Positions 12,486 through 24,600 of a DNA stretch of 64,000 nt are shown piece after piece. The translations under genes were made by a program, and so were the position numbers. The stretch comes from Anaeramoeba flamelloides (Eukaryota; Metamonada; Anaeramoebidae). Under the pieces are notes generated by a model. It was given only the letters and a program-made list of their open reading frames with translations, searched no databases and was not told the DNA's origin. The stretch lies in assembly GCA_027625915.1 (NCBI GenBank), contig JANTQA010000032.1, positions 868,001 through 932,000 on the forward strand. Direction: 5' to 3'. How positions within the stretch are numbered: position 1 is the stretch's first letter; every line of letters starts with the position of its first letter.

Positions 12486-14270
12486 TAATAATATATATAT
12501 ATATATTATTCAACAGCTAATTTTAATGAAAAAAAAAAAAAAAAACCATTATTTCTACTCTTAAGAATTGGAAAAAACACCTAACATAATATTAAGATTT
12601 TTAATTAATTTTATAAATACTGTAAAATATAATAAAAGATCAATTATTTCCCATCTAAAATTATTCAAGAAATTTTTTTATTCTGAACTTTTTTTAAAAT
12701 AAGATTCGATTCCCAAGGGTTTTAATCATACATCTTTAGATAATTACTTTAAAGTAAGATTTCCTTAAAAAAAATTTTTTTTCAAATTTTTGTTTTATAT
12801 TTTTTAAATGAAAAAATTAAGAAATGAAAAGATCAATACCTTTTTCATTGTTAATAATCAAAAAATGAAATATTTTATTAATAAATTTACAAAATATTAA
12901 AATTAAAGATGAGTTTTGATTTATCAAATTTAATTTGATATTTGTGAAAATAAGTGCTCTGTTAAATTTGGTAAAATTATTAGTAAAAATTAGAAACGCC
13001 ATAAAAGATCATTTTTTGCAAGATTTTTTTTAATTAATATGCGAAAGGTATAATTTTCTCTGAACTACATTTATACTTACGAAATACTAATTTAACATTT
13101 ATGAAGGTATTTCAGGGCCGATTAATTATTTTGAAAAATAATTTTGCAATTGAAAAATTTTTTAATGAATTTTTGTGAATCCTGAATATACAGTAAAAAC
13201 TGACCAACCTGGGATGTGTGATCGATATCCAAAAATCAACTAATCAAAAAAAGGATTTTTTTTTGAAAAAAGTACAAAGAAAAACACCCAATTTTCAATT
13301 TAATTAACCATTGGTAATCATAATTATGGATTTGGATGTGTTCTTTTCGAAGTGTCAATCTTGGGTATTTTTTTAATATCTAGAATATTCTTTTTTTTTT
13401 ATTTTTTTCATTTTTTAATTTTATCTTAAGATTATTCCAATATCATCACTTTACCAAATATAAAAGATTATATATTTAGAAAAAAATAGATTAAAAGGAA
13501 ATAAATTGAGTTTTGACTGAAATGTAACAATTTGTTTTAAATTGAAGAAAATTATCCATTTGGAAATATAAAATGAGAAAAGATGAATTTTTTTTTTAAA
13601 TTTAGCTTTTTTTGAATTGAATCCACTCTTTTTAACTTTATTTTTATTTGTTGAATTTTTTGTAAAAGTGGATCCAATGAAATATTTTTTTGTTATTAGA
13701 ATTTTCTCAACCAAAAGAAAGGCCATTTCACAATTCCCTTTTGGGTCTCAGGTCACCCCTTGAGTATGGAGCAAATACACGGCAAATGAATATACCCTTA
13801 AAAACTTTTTTGGTGGTATCTCCACATCGTAAAAAATGAGATATTAATATTTCAAGTTTTTTTGACATAGAAATCAAAAAAAATTCATTTCAATTTCCTT
13901 TTTAGCTTTAGTCAATCGTCTTCAAATCTTATTTTGTAATTATCTGATTATTATTTATTTGGTTCTTTTTTTTTTTTGCATATTTTGGATGAGATAAGAA
14001 TCCTCAGTGAAGAAATATTTCATTTTGAATCAATAGTTAATTAGCCAAGATATTTTTTCTGATTAAAGTCGACAAGAATATGCATAATTGGCCAAATTAT
14101 TTAATAATCAATTCTTTTTCAACCATTTACATAATGAGAGCAGATTTAGGTCCTCTTATAAGATCAATTTTCATTGATTTTAACAAGATCTTACAATTTT
14201 TCATTCAATTATAAAAAAAAAATATTTTGAGGATCTTGAAAAAAAATTTCTTTTATTACTCCAAGAATTA

Positions 14271-14425
14271 CAGTAGTTTTGTCATGGAATACTTTCCTTT
14301 AAAAAATAAGGATATTCTTTAAAATTTTTTTTTCAATATCAATTAAAAACACAAAATTAGTAAAACTACAGTTAAAATCCCAAAAAAATATTTATTGAAG
14401 TCAACACGGGGTATTGAAACAACTG
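14271..14425. mobile_element. TA-flanked MITE, 155 bp, degraded
   Basis: Starts CAGTAGTTTTG after TA and ends in AAACAACTG before TA. The right-hand 'ACACGGGGTATTGAAAC' resembles the right end of the MITE at 23495-23969 ('ACACGGGTTATTGACAC'), so this looks like an internally deleted relative. Confidence 0.5.
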
Positions 14426-15087
14426 TAATAGAAATTGTTTCAAATTACAGGTAATTGTCTTTTTTCACTTCTGAAAGATTCCTTTCTTTTAGGATTCTTA
14501 GGTAACCCAATCCATAAACACTAAACCACAGACTGAATTAATAAAGTTCACAAATTGGAATCTATTTCTTTTAAATAGAATTTCTTGATTTGTTTAGAAA
14601 AATGAAAATGAAGTATAAAATTTTTTCTAGGTTAATTTTTCATTATCACCAAGACAATTATTTTCAATTTATTTTTCCAATTTACATCCCAAATGTCACT
14701 TGACAAACAAAACCCCATTTCAATTTTTTCAGTCCAGAAGTTTACACTTTGTTATATATAAGATCTTTCATTTCGAATGTGAATTAAAAAATTGTTAATT
14801 GTTTTTTCAACAAAGCTTGTAAAAAGCTGAAAACTTAATCTTTATCCTTAACAAGTAGACTTCTTTGTTCTTTCAAGGTGGGGTGTTAATTCTTTTCTTT
14901 CGAAAATCAAAACCTTTCTCACAAACCTTCTTTTTTCAAAAAAAAACCTGTAAAAAAAAAACTCGAGTCAATCAAACAATTAATAGAAATTCGATTTTAA
15001 ATAGAGTGACTTAGACTCATCTTTGCAATTAATATTTAGAAGAGGAAATATTTTATTTTTTTAACATTTTTCTAATTCTAATTTATA

Positions 15088-15311
15088 ATGAGTACAAAAA
15101 ACAAAAGAAAGAAGAAACAACGAGAAGAACTTGCTTTCCGTGAAGTTGAAAGAGAACGTGCACAAACCTTACGGTTAAGAAAACCAACAACCAAACAAAG
15201 AATGTTATATTTTTTTGTTGGTTTAATCATGAACGCTTTACCAACTTGTAATTTTTTTTTTTTTTTTTTTACTTAATTTCTCTTTTAGTTTGTTCGTTGA
15301 TCTTACTTTTT

Positions 15312-15355
<44 letters not shown>

Positions 15356-15957
15356 TTAAACCTCTATTTAGATCTTTTTTTTTCGATCTATGAAATGGAT
15401 CTCCTCAAATCTTTACCACTATTTGGGTTTGTTTCAATAATTTGCTCAATCATCCTTTCGATGGGGTACCATAATGTATCATTTTTCCTTAAACATAGGT
15501 ATGTTTCTCGTATTATTTTTTTTTTTATTTTTATTTTTTTTTTTTTTTAGTTTGTTCGTTGATCTTACTTTTTTTTTTTTTTTTATTTATTTTTTTTCTT
15601 TTTCTTAATTTTTTCCGCTAAAACCAAAACCCCTTCAAACAAAAAAACAAATAAAAAAACATCAAACTTCTCAACAGACTCTTAAAAAAAACTGGAGTAA
15701 ATTTCCAAAAACAACGAACAAAAAAAAAAGTTGCAGGTGGTGAAAGAGAGGAAAGACAAAAAAAACAACTTGAGTCTTCCATTACAACCCAAGCTGTTTC
15801 ACTCTCACTTCTTTACAATTCATTATTCTTTTTGGTTATCGTATTAATTTTTGCCTTTTATATCACCTGGATCTTTGAAGCTCATGCAAATTATATTCTT
15901 TCATTAGCAGTTGCATCATCAATTGTTACATACATTTCATCAACCAAAATCCAATAA
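15088..15957 (+). CDS. Translocon-associated protein gamma subunit (TRAP-gamma/SSR3), three exons
   Basis: TRAP-gamma is the multi-spanning membrane subunit of the TRAP complex beside the Sec61 channel at the ER. Exons 15088-15247, 15372-15498 and 15678-15957 join in consistent phases (1, then 2) to give 188 residues; human SSR3 has 185. 'YEMDLLKSLPLFGF' aligns with human 'WHMDLIQSAVLYSV', 'YHNVSFFLKHR' with 'YKNVKFVLKHK', and 'LLYNSLFFLVIVLI...ANYILSLAVASS' with 'IFYNNTLFLVVVIV...VNYILSISASS'. Two hydrophobic hairpins are visible, one spanning exons 1-2 and one in exon 3, joined by a basic linker. Introns of 124 and 179 nt are T-rich and share an unusual block (see repeats). Stop TAA. The linker just after 'LKHR' is the least certain part, since the acceptor at 15677 was chosen by phase. 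Confidence 0.88.
15248..15371 (+). other. Intron 1 of TRAP-gamma gene (124 nt)
   Basis: GTAATT donor and ATTTAG acceptor with a T run of more than 40 nt. The block at 15283-15309 is repeated in intron 2. Confidence 0.8.
15283..15309 (+). repeat. Block shared by the two TRAP-gamma introns, copy 1
   Basis: 'AGTTTGTTCGTTGATC' followed by TTAC and a T run is identical at 15287 and 15549. Reading through it as an exon meets an in-frame TGA, so it is not coding. Confidence 0.85.
15499..15677 (+). other. Intron 2 of TRAP-gamma gene (179 nt)
   Basis: GTATGT donor after CATAG; the acceptor is CTCAACAG. Codon phase 2 is satisfied (AG|A). It holds the second copy of the intron 1 block at 15545-15572. 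Confidence 0.7.
15545..15572 (+). repeat. Block shared by the two TRAP-gamma introns, copy 2
   Basis: Second exact copy of the block at 15283-15309, again preceded by a T run plus AG and followed by a long T run. Confidence 0.85.
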
Positions 15958-18671
15958 TTTTTGATTTAGTATTCTTTTTGTCCACTTATTCAAGTGTGAT
16001 TTTATATTTTTATTTTTATTTTATTAATAAAAACAATTTTAAACTTTATTTTAAAAATAAAAAAAACGATAATAAACCTTGTTTGGAAAAGAACATTTCC
16101 AATCTCAGAAAATTTTTAAAAAACTAATAAATATTATTTTAAATTATTAAAATGAATACTTTCCAACAAAACTAACTGTTTGTAAATCTTCTTTAATTTT
16201 ATTTTTGTGAATTTCACCATTCAAACAAATAAAAAATCAAATAATTGAAATTTTTTAAATTTTTGAAATAAATTAATTAATAACCAAAAAAACGATATGC
16301 TTTTTTTCCCCTTAAATAATTTAGGTTCGGCTTTATAGATAATACCATCACAGCTTTCTCTATTTTTCACTCTTAAATTAGCAGCAAAACAGAAAATCAA
16401 AATTTTCACTTTTTTATGGATTTCCAAATAGGATCAGAAAACAATATTTTTTACTTTTGTTGTGTTTTGTTCATTTTTGCACATGTGGACTTATGAAAAG
16501 AGATTTCTAACTATTTTTTTCAGGCACAAAATAAAATTTCACAATAGAATATTAAATTGAATTATCTTATCGTCTTTGTGGAAATGTTAAATATTTTGCC
16601 TTTTCTTCCTATCTTGATATTCTTATTGTGGGATTTTATTTTATGTTTGGAAAAAAATCTAATAAATTGTTTTGAAGAGGGCACTTTAAAAGATATAAAC
16701 CTATCAAAATCCAGCAAAAATAAATAAGAAAATTTTCCAATCTTCTTTCAAAATATTAAAAAGTGAAAGTGTTGACTTCTGATATTCGACTTCGACTCTA
16801 ATTGAACTTTTTCTAAAATTTACATGGTCCATTAAGAATTATATAAAAAAAAGAGAGATTATAAACAATTTCTATATCTAATCATTTTATTTTTGACGTT
16901 TTGTGAAATATTTGGATTTAAAACCGATGTTTTTTAAACAATGAATTAAGTCAAGAAAAGGAATTAACAAAAGAGAATTCAAAATATTGTAATACATAAA
17001 GAGTTTAGTATCCAAGAGAATTTTTATTGTTCATAATATCGAATATGATAAAATGTTGATAGTCAATTATTATTTGTAAAAGCTGTTTGAATAATACGAT
17101 GGGATTTTTAAAGAAATAGAAATTGAGTCTTAATCTGAAATACAAAGTGGAAATACTAAGTAATCGCTAAAAAATGTAAGGCGATATATTTTTTTAGCAT
17201 TCTTAAAGAATTTATTTTTTTCTATTCAAACCTTTTCTCAAATTCAAAAATTAAAAACAATTACAAAAAAGATATTATGGATGTTAAACAAAAGTAACCC
17301 GAAATTAATAAACTAGAATTTGAAATTATAACAAATAAAAATAAATAATTTAAAAAATTTAATACAGTTGATTATACAACTTATCAATTGATGAATTTGT
17401 TAAAATTACATTCCAACCAAGGTATCAATGTTAATCTTTTTAAAAATTAAGAATCATCTTGCAAGTGTTAGAATTTATTTTATTTTCCATAAAATGTTAA
17501 TTTCAAATATACAACATTTTGATAGATTGATTGTTGAGAAAACCAATTGGTAAAATTGATTTATTGTTTGAATAAGGAAAAGACATAACTTTTGCAAATG
17601 GAACTGTTTTAATAATAAGAGATATTCATCTACAACAACCCAAGAACCCCTTAGAATTATTGCTGATAATATTTAAAAAGAAAATTTTCACCACTGAATC
17701 ATAAACTCCATTTGATTCAAAGGTGCCCAGCGTAAAAATGAATAGAGGATTTTTAAGAATCAACGAACTAATATTTTGTCTAAAAATAAGAGAAATAATA
17801 ATCTCCGATTAGAGTTGATAATCATAAAAGAAATATCTGAACAAACCCTAAAGTTCAAAAAAATAAAAAATAATAAAAAAAAATTTAGGACACTTTCCGT
17901 GGAAAATCTCAAACAAAATTTCAAAATTTCTTGGAAAAATTACAATTTATGATAATATGTTTTTTTAACTTGTCAACATATGATTTTAAAAGAAAATACA
18001 AAGCCACACCTTTCTTAATATTAATTTGGAGTATCAAACTTTTTTTTTTCTAAATTATATTTTTACAAAAAAATAAAATAGAAAACAAAGAAAAAAAAAT
18101 AAAAGAAAAAGAAGGAAAAATTTAAAAAAAAAAAAGGAAAAGAAAAAAAAAAAAAAAAACCAGAAATCAAAAAATTAGAAAAGAATTTTTACTAAATTAG
18201 AAAAAATGATTTTGATCAACAAATTGAAAATTTATTTTGAGAAGTATACTGAATTAAACTCATAGAATATGATCTATTTCTCCAATAAAACTGGACACCT
18301 TTGACTGAAAAAGAGTTTACAATAAATATGATACATACTCTCAAAAACTATTGTGATGAGGTTTTTTTCTCAAAAAAGGAATTTATTGAAAAAAAAAAAA
18401 AACACATTTTTTTAAAAAAAGAATTAATTTTAATCTTAAGATAAAAAACTGTAAGTACCTTAACCAAGATAAAGGTATAACATCTTTGGAATATATTAAG
18501 AATTTATTTAATAAACACCCTTAATTTATTACTTTTTAAAATAAAATAAAATATAAATCAATAAAAACTTATAAATTCAAGAAATAAAAAAAAAATAAAA
18601 AAATAAAAAAATAAAAAAAGAAAAAAAGAAAAACTATCAAAAATTTTATTTGATTTACCATTAACCAAAGG
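15958..18671. other. Intergenic A/T-rich DNA
   Basis: No gene is supported. The reverse frame at 16221-16427 has no family resemblance. An A/G-rich low-complexity tract at about 18060-18165 resembles the one at 8165-8260, including the sequence that follows it. The genes on both sides converge, so this region holds their 3' flanks. Confidence 0.55.
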
Positions 18672-21600
18672 TTAATTATTTAAAAATTGTTTAAATAAAA
18701 GAAAATCATCTTTTTCTGTATCATTTCCAATAAAAACCCTCTTGCTAAATTGATCAAATTTCAGATTATCTCTCCCATTTTGAATAATTTTTAAAATTTG
18801 ATCAAAACGAGAATAATGGGGGTTTGTAGGATACTTGTTTGTATTTTCTTTATCAAAGAGATAATAATTATAATAAATAGCAATCATTCGTATGGATTGC
18901 ACTAAATTTGCACTAGTTAAAATTGGCCCAGCAAAAACAGGTACTGAATCAATTGATTTATTTTTGGAAACAATTTGGAATCTATACATACCATTTTTCA
19001 TTGGGAAAATAACAATTGTAATAGGGTAATCTGAAGAAGAAGAAAGGCCCCCGTCATAAGAATTTTCATCTTCTAACCAATAAATTTGTACATATTGGCA
19101 ACATTCTAATGATTTACCCCTTTCCTCTTGATTTTCATCCCATTTGCAACTTTTACTATTATTTTCTTCACCCCTTTCCACCACTTTTTCATTTTTATTT
19201 TTATTTTCATTTTCGTTGTTCTCTTCTTTTACATTGTTACCAAAATTAATATTAAATAAAACTTCAACTTCTAGATTTGAATAATATCTTGTTATTGAAT
19301 CTATTTTTATTTTATTTTTTAAAATTCTACTTAAATAACCATAATGTTTTGAAATATCAATTTTCCATCCAAGAGAAGTAAAGAAATTCAAGAACTTTTT
19401 CGAATATCTTGTTTTATTTTTTTCAATTTTTTGATAATTTTGCAATTGTTCTATATAAAAAACTTCAATTTTCATGATTTTTCTATTTGGGATTTCATCT
19501 AATTGTGAAATTTTTGATTTAATATCTTCATTTTGTTTAAGATAATTTATTGATGAAAAATTATTTATTGAACTAAAACCCAAATGTGATAAGAATAATC
19601 TAGAATAATGCAAAAAATGCAATGGTTTGGGCGGAGGTGGCATTTCTGCTTTGATACTTTCATTAATAGTAAAAATATCTTCATTTTTGTTTTTATTTTC
19701 ATTCTCAATTTCATTTTTATTTTTATGCTCATTCTTTTCCATACTTATATTCTTATTATAATTACTCTCTTTATTAATCATATTAATACCAACATTGTCT
19801 TTTTCATTATTACACTTTTTTTGAGATTTGAAATTTTCCAAACCATTATTAAATAATATTGAAAATTGTTTCCTTTGGTTATAAATTTTGGTCCTTGTTT
19901 CATTCCATTGCACCCCAAGGCTTTTAAACTCTTCTTGATCTTCCTCTTTCCCCTTTTCATTTATTGCATTATTATCCTTATCATTAACCTTATCCTGAAC
20001 CTTATCAATTATTTCAAATCCTTCAAAAACATTTGACTTATTATTTTTCTTTTCTTGAATGACAGATAAGCCTTTAATAGGCATAGAACTATTAATATTT
20101 CTTATTTTAAGTTTTTTCACATTTGGTACTATCTTATTTAATTGTTTTAAATCGTTATTTTCAAATATTTTATGTCTTTTATCTTCAGATTCTAATAAAA
20201 TTGGATCATTGATCTCTTCAGCATATTTTAACATTTCATTTAGCATATTAATTTTTTTAATATTCTTTACATTTTTAAAATTCAATAAATCGCCTTTTTT
20301 TCTATTTATTATTATTATTTTTTCATTTTGTTCATTTTTTTTCTTTAATTTGGAATTATCATCAATAAACCTATCAAAATTGAGACTATTTATCGAATAA
20401 TTTTTCTTTTTATTTAATATTTCATTTTCATCATCATCATCATCATCATTTTTTTGTAATGGATTATTTAAATATTTAGCATCCCAAACAAATTTACCAG
20501 TTGTATCTCTTAATATTAAACGTATTTTTCTATTCTTAAAATTATTAGATATTTCATTTAAAGATATTATTGAATCATTAAAAGAAATCAAATGGAAATA
20601 ATTATTTTCATTAATTTTTTTATTTAATAATAATAATCCATTACTATTATTATCATCATTATCAACAAAATTATTCTTTGTTTTTTTTTTAAAATTATTT
20701 ATTAATAATTCAGGTAAATTATCAAATTTATCTAAATAAGAATCGATTAGTTCATAATTACTTTTTAATAAATTATAATTACTGATCAATCTAAAATAAT
20801 TTAATAAAAAAAAATCCACATTACGAAAATTATTTATTGTAATATTTTCAATTGGTATAACAGTGTCTTTTTTTTTAGGTATAAATACTTGAATTTTAGG
20901 TATATTTTGACTTTTTTTATTTTTGTCATCATCCTCACCCTCATCCCACCCCCCCTCCTCACCACCCCCATCATCATCATTGAAAACTTGTATAAGCAAA
21001 TTACTTTTTATCAAATCATTTTTTTGATAAAACCATTTAGGGAAAGTAATTGGGTTTAATTGTTCGTTATCATTTGAAAACTTTGATTCACATTTTTGAT
21101 AATTAAAATCTAACTTTTTTTTAGTTAAGGTTCTTCTTTTATTTTTTCTTCTATTATTTTTCGCCAAGTCATTACCCGAAAAACTTTTAGTTCTAGCCGT
21201 CTTTGTTTTTTTAACTTGAAGTCCTTGACTTGCTATATTTTCATTACTCTTTTTATTTATTTCCCAAAGTCCCCTTTCTTTAAAATCTTGAATTAATTTT
21301 GGATTGTTTAAAATATTTTCATATTCATGTATTTTAAAAAAAGTAAGAAAAAATATGTTTCGTATTTTTTCATTAAATAGAATTGAAGAGTCTTTTCTCA
21401 TAATCGTTATTACCAGCTTAAAAATTTCTTTAACATTGATCGGGATTTTTTTTAATTTTTCATTGATTGTTAATGATATTGGGTTGATTAATTTTAAAAT
21501 TTTATAAATAATAGTTAATAATTGTGTTATAACATCCAAAGTTAACGTTTCTGATTTCTTTTTAATTATACTGTAGTACTGAAAAATATTTGCTAAACAA

Positions 21601-24600
21601 AATCTTGAGAAAATTACAATTTCATCTACATTTGATTCCATTTGTTTTATTATACCCCCGATAGATGACGAAATAATCTCTAGCGAGGGGCTATCAGATA
21701 ACAATTCTACAATACATAATAGATTCATTGACCAAATACTCGTTGATAACAATTTTATTGGAATTTTTCTTACAAAAATACCTTGGTGTCGTCGTCTCTG
21801 CCACTGTCGTACCTTTTTACCACTGTTTTGATTTGATTGTTCTTTTGATTCCGTCTGCTGCTGCCCATTACTTTGATTTTGCGGACCGATTTTTAAAAAA
21901 TCATTCTTAATAATTGTTTTTGTTTGTTGGTTATTTATTAATATTGAAAATTCTTGAGATTTTAAAATATTTAATAAAATTTTGTGTAATTCAAATCTTA
22001 TTAAATTTTTATTAAACATAAAGAAGTTAATTAATTGGTCTTTTTGATTTTCTTTCCAATTTTTTATCTTATCAATTCTTCTATTATTTTCCAATTTAAT
22101 CATTTGATTAATTGAATCTTGATTATTATTTAAATATTTCTGTTGATACATTTTCTCCAATACTTGTTCCCTTTCACATATTTCATTTTCCATTAATTCC
22201 TGTACAATAGAAAAATTATTTAAATCACATATTTTTTGAGAAAAAATTTTTGTAATATTATAAATATTAATTTTACTAAACTGATCTTGAAAACTAATAA
22301 TGGAATTTAATACATATAAAGCATGGTAAAACAATTCGTTGCTACACTTTATCAAATTTTTTGGATGCAAAATTTTTGATATTAATTTTAGAAATGGATT
22401 AATCATACAAATCGATCCAGCGAATTCATATTCAAAAAATTTGGAAGCAAATCTTATTACACAACAATCAGTTTTCCAATCATCAAGTGATAATAGATAA
22501 GTTATTGCTAAATAGAAATTGGTTAAATGTAAATCGTCAAGCGTGACATCAACATTTGTTTTTTTACAATATAATAAACATAAAGATACAGCAGATAGCG
22601 AAATAGATTTTTTGTATTTTTGTTTTTGTAAATAAATAGTTTTTAAGAAATATGGCACAAAAATCTCATTTATCGGTAATGGCGAATACACTAAAGTTTT
22701 TTTGATCATTGACTCAAGATATTCTAATAGATTATAAAATTCTAAATAATACGATGTTAATAAATAAAGTTCTGTAGGGCCCAATTTATTATGACAATCT
22801 TTCAATAAATCTTTATATTATTAAATAATTATAATTAATTTTTTTTTTTTTTTTTTATTTTTTTATTTTTAAAAAGTATTATTAAATATGAATTAAAAAG
22901 AATTGTTTTTTTTTTTATGAAAAAATAATTTAAGATTTAAATCATTTTAATTAGATACTATCTGATGACAATTAATATATATATATATATATATATCATT
23001 ATATAATAATAATTGTTTCAAAGTTTTCATTTTCAATTTTATGATCTTAGTTAAAATGTTAGCATTTTTTTGTAAAACGAGAGTAAAACATAAGGTTATA
23101 TAATTTATTTTATTTTACTTTTTTCACAATAAGAAAGATTAACGGAAAAGAGTGAGAGGGAGATAAATAGTAGAAAATACATAGTGTTTAAGCCATTTTT
23201 TACGTTCATTATGAGATTAGATTCACCAAGAAGAGGTTTAAAATTAAAGTATGTTGTTATTGAATGTAAATTACATTCAGTGCTAATTGTTCAAAGGTTT
23301 CTAAAAAATCAATCGTCAAGTAGTAATATTTGTTGTTCTACACCAATTAAAAAAGATCCTTTGTATTTATAAAAAACCCAACAATTTCAAAATAAAATCT
23401 GCATTTTGCCACAAATTTAACTGGTTGAATCATCAATATTCAGACCCCAACATTGGAAAATATCTTTCTTAAATTTATCTCAAAATGTAGACTACAGCAG
23501 TGTAAATAACTCGTGTTGACAACCTTTAACCCATTACTAAAATTTAACTTGTGTTTTTTTTTTCAGACTTGGGTATTTGAATACCAGAAGGTAGTTATAT
23601 GTTCTTGGTTTGGATTTAAATTGACTTTAGAGGTTAGATCTTTGATTAATCGAAATGGTACAATAATATTTAATGATTTTGTTTCAAAATTTTCGTCATA
23701 TTTTCAAAATTTCTCAGATTAAATGATTTTTTTATAAAAATTCAAAAAATGAAATTTTGCTCATTTTTTTGTCAAAAAATTACATTTTAATCTTTCAATA
23801 TCTTTATAATTCTTTTTTAAAATTTATTTAAAAAACCTTATTTATTGTTTATATACTGTTTTCGCCACATTTATTTGTTTCTTTTATTTATACAGCCAGC
23901 CAATAATTTTTGCAAGAGTTAAATTTTAGTAATGTGTTAAAAAAAAAACACGGGTTATTGACACCACTGTAGTTGCTAAAAAATTAAATAATTAACGAAT
24001 AGTTTATTTATACAAATAATTTTTAGATATTGGAAATAAACTCCAATTAAAAATTTTTAACAAACCAAAATTCAATTTAAGAAAAACAAAAATCCATTAA
24101 TCAAATCCAAGAAGAAATACAAAATTAGAACCATTCACTAATTGAAATGTTAACAATTATTTATAAATTACAATACCAACAAGACAAAAAATAAATAATT
24201 ATCAATACAAATAAATTATCGGTGTGTTAAAAATTTTGGAGAGAGAAATACAAAAAAATGTATTGGTGAATTTGTTGAAATTTCACTAAAAATTATTGAT
24301 CGATCAAATGGTTAGATATCATCAATTAATTTTATTTGAGTTCTTCTATTTGGAACAACTCAACTTTAACCTTCTATCATGGTTCAAAAAAATTTCCTGA
24401 TCAAACGAAAAAAGTTCCGTAATTCAAAAAATGAAATGAAAACAAAAACTAAAAGATAAAAAAATTATTTTCATATTTTTCAAAAATCAAATTTATCTCC
24501 AATTTGAATGAAATTGTATTATTGTGATTGTTTCAACTGTTTTAACTACGTTGAAAATTTTGAAGTTTAGTTTATTTATATAATATATATATATATATAT

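Larger units (their letters stand above)
11068..15087. other. Intergenic DNA with short inverted-repeat elements
   Basis: The 5' flank of adenosine kinase should begin here; no promoter motif is recognised. No gene is supported. The frames at 11414-11629, 11593-11820, 12817-13002 and 13451-13726 are Phe/Ile/Lys/Asn-rich chance frames. Contents that can be named are inverted repeats at 11667-11911, 12291-12485 and 14271-14425 and an AT dinucleotide run at about 12490-12508. Confidence 0.6.

Noticed and set aside
15290-15371. N-terminal part of a frame starting at 15290 as coding sequence
   Set aside because: It is a T run coding Phe; the TRAP-gamma alignment starts only after the acceptor at 15371.
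19608-21910. Several plus- and minus-strand frames inside the RalGAP-alpha last exon
   Set aside because: Shadows of the long Asn/Lys-rich reading frame.
18672-22805. RalGAP-beta as identity of the large protein
   Set aside because: The first matches ('RLFLSHLGF', 'IFPMKNG') also resemble beta, but the 'GWKIDISKHYGY', 'VEVLFNI' and 'RDTTGKFVWD' blocks and the upstream exons fit alpha better.
23184-23722. Plus frames at 23184-23372 and 23513-23722
   Set aside because: They lie in the TTAA-type element and its nested MITE, and the copies elsewhere do not keep these frames open.
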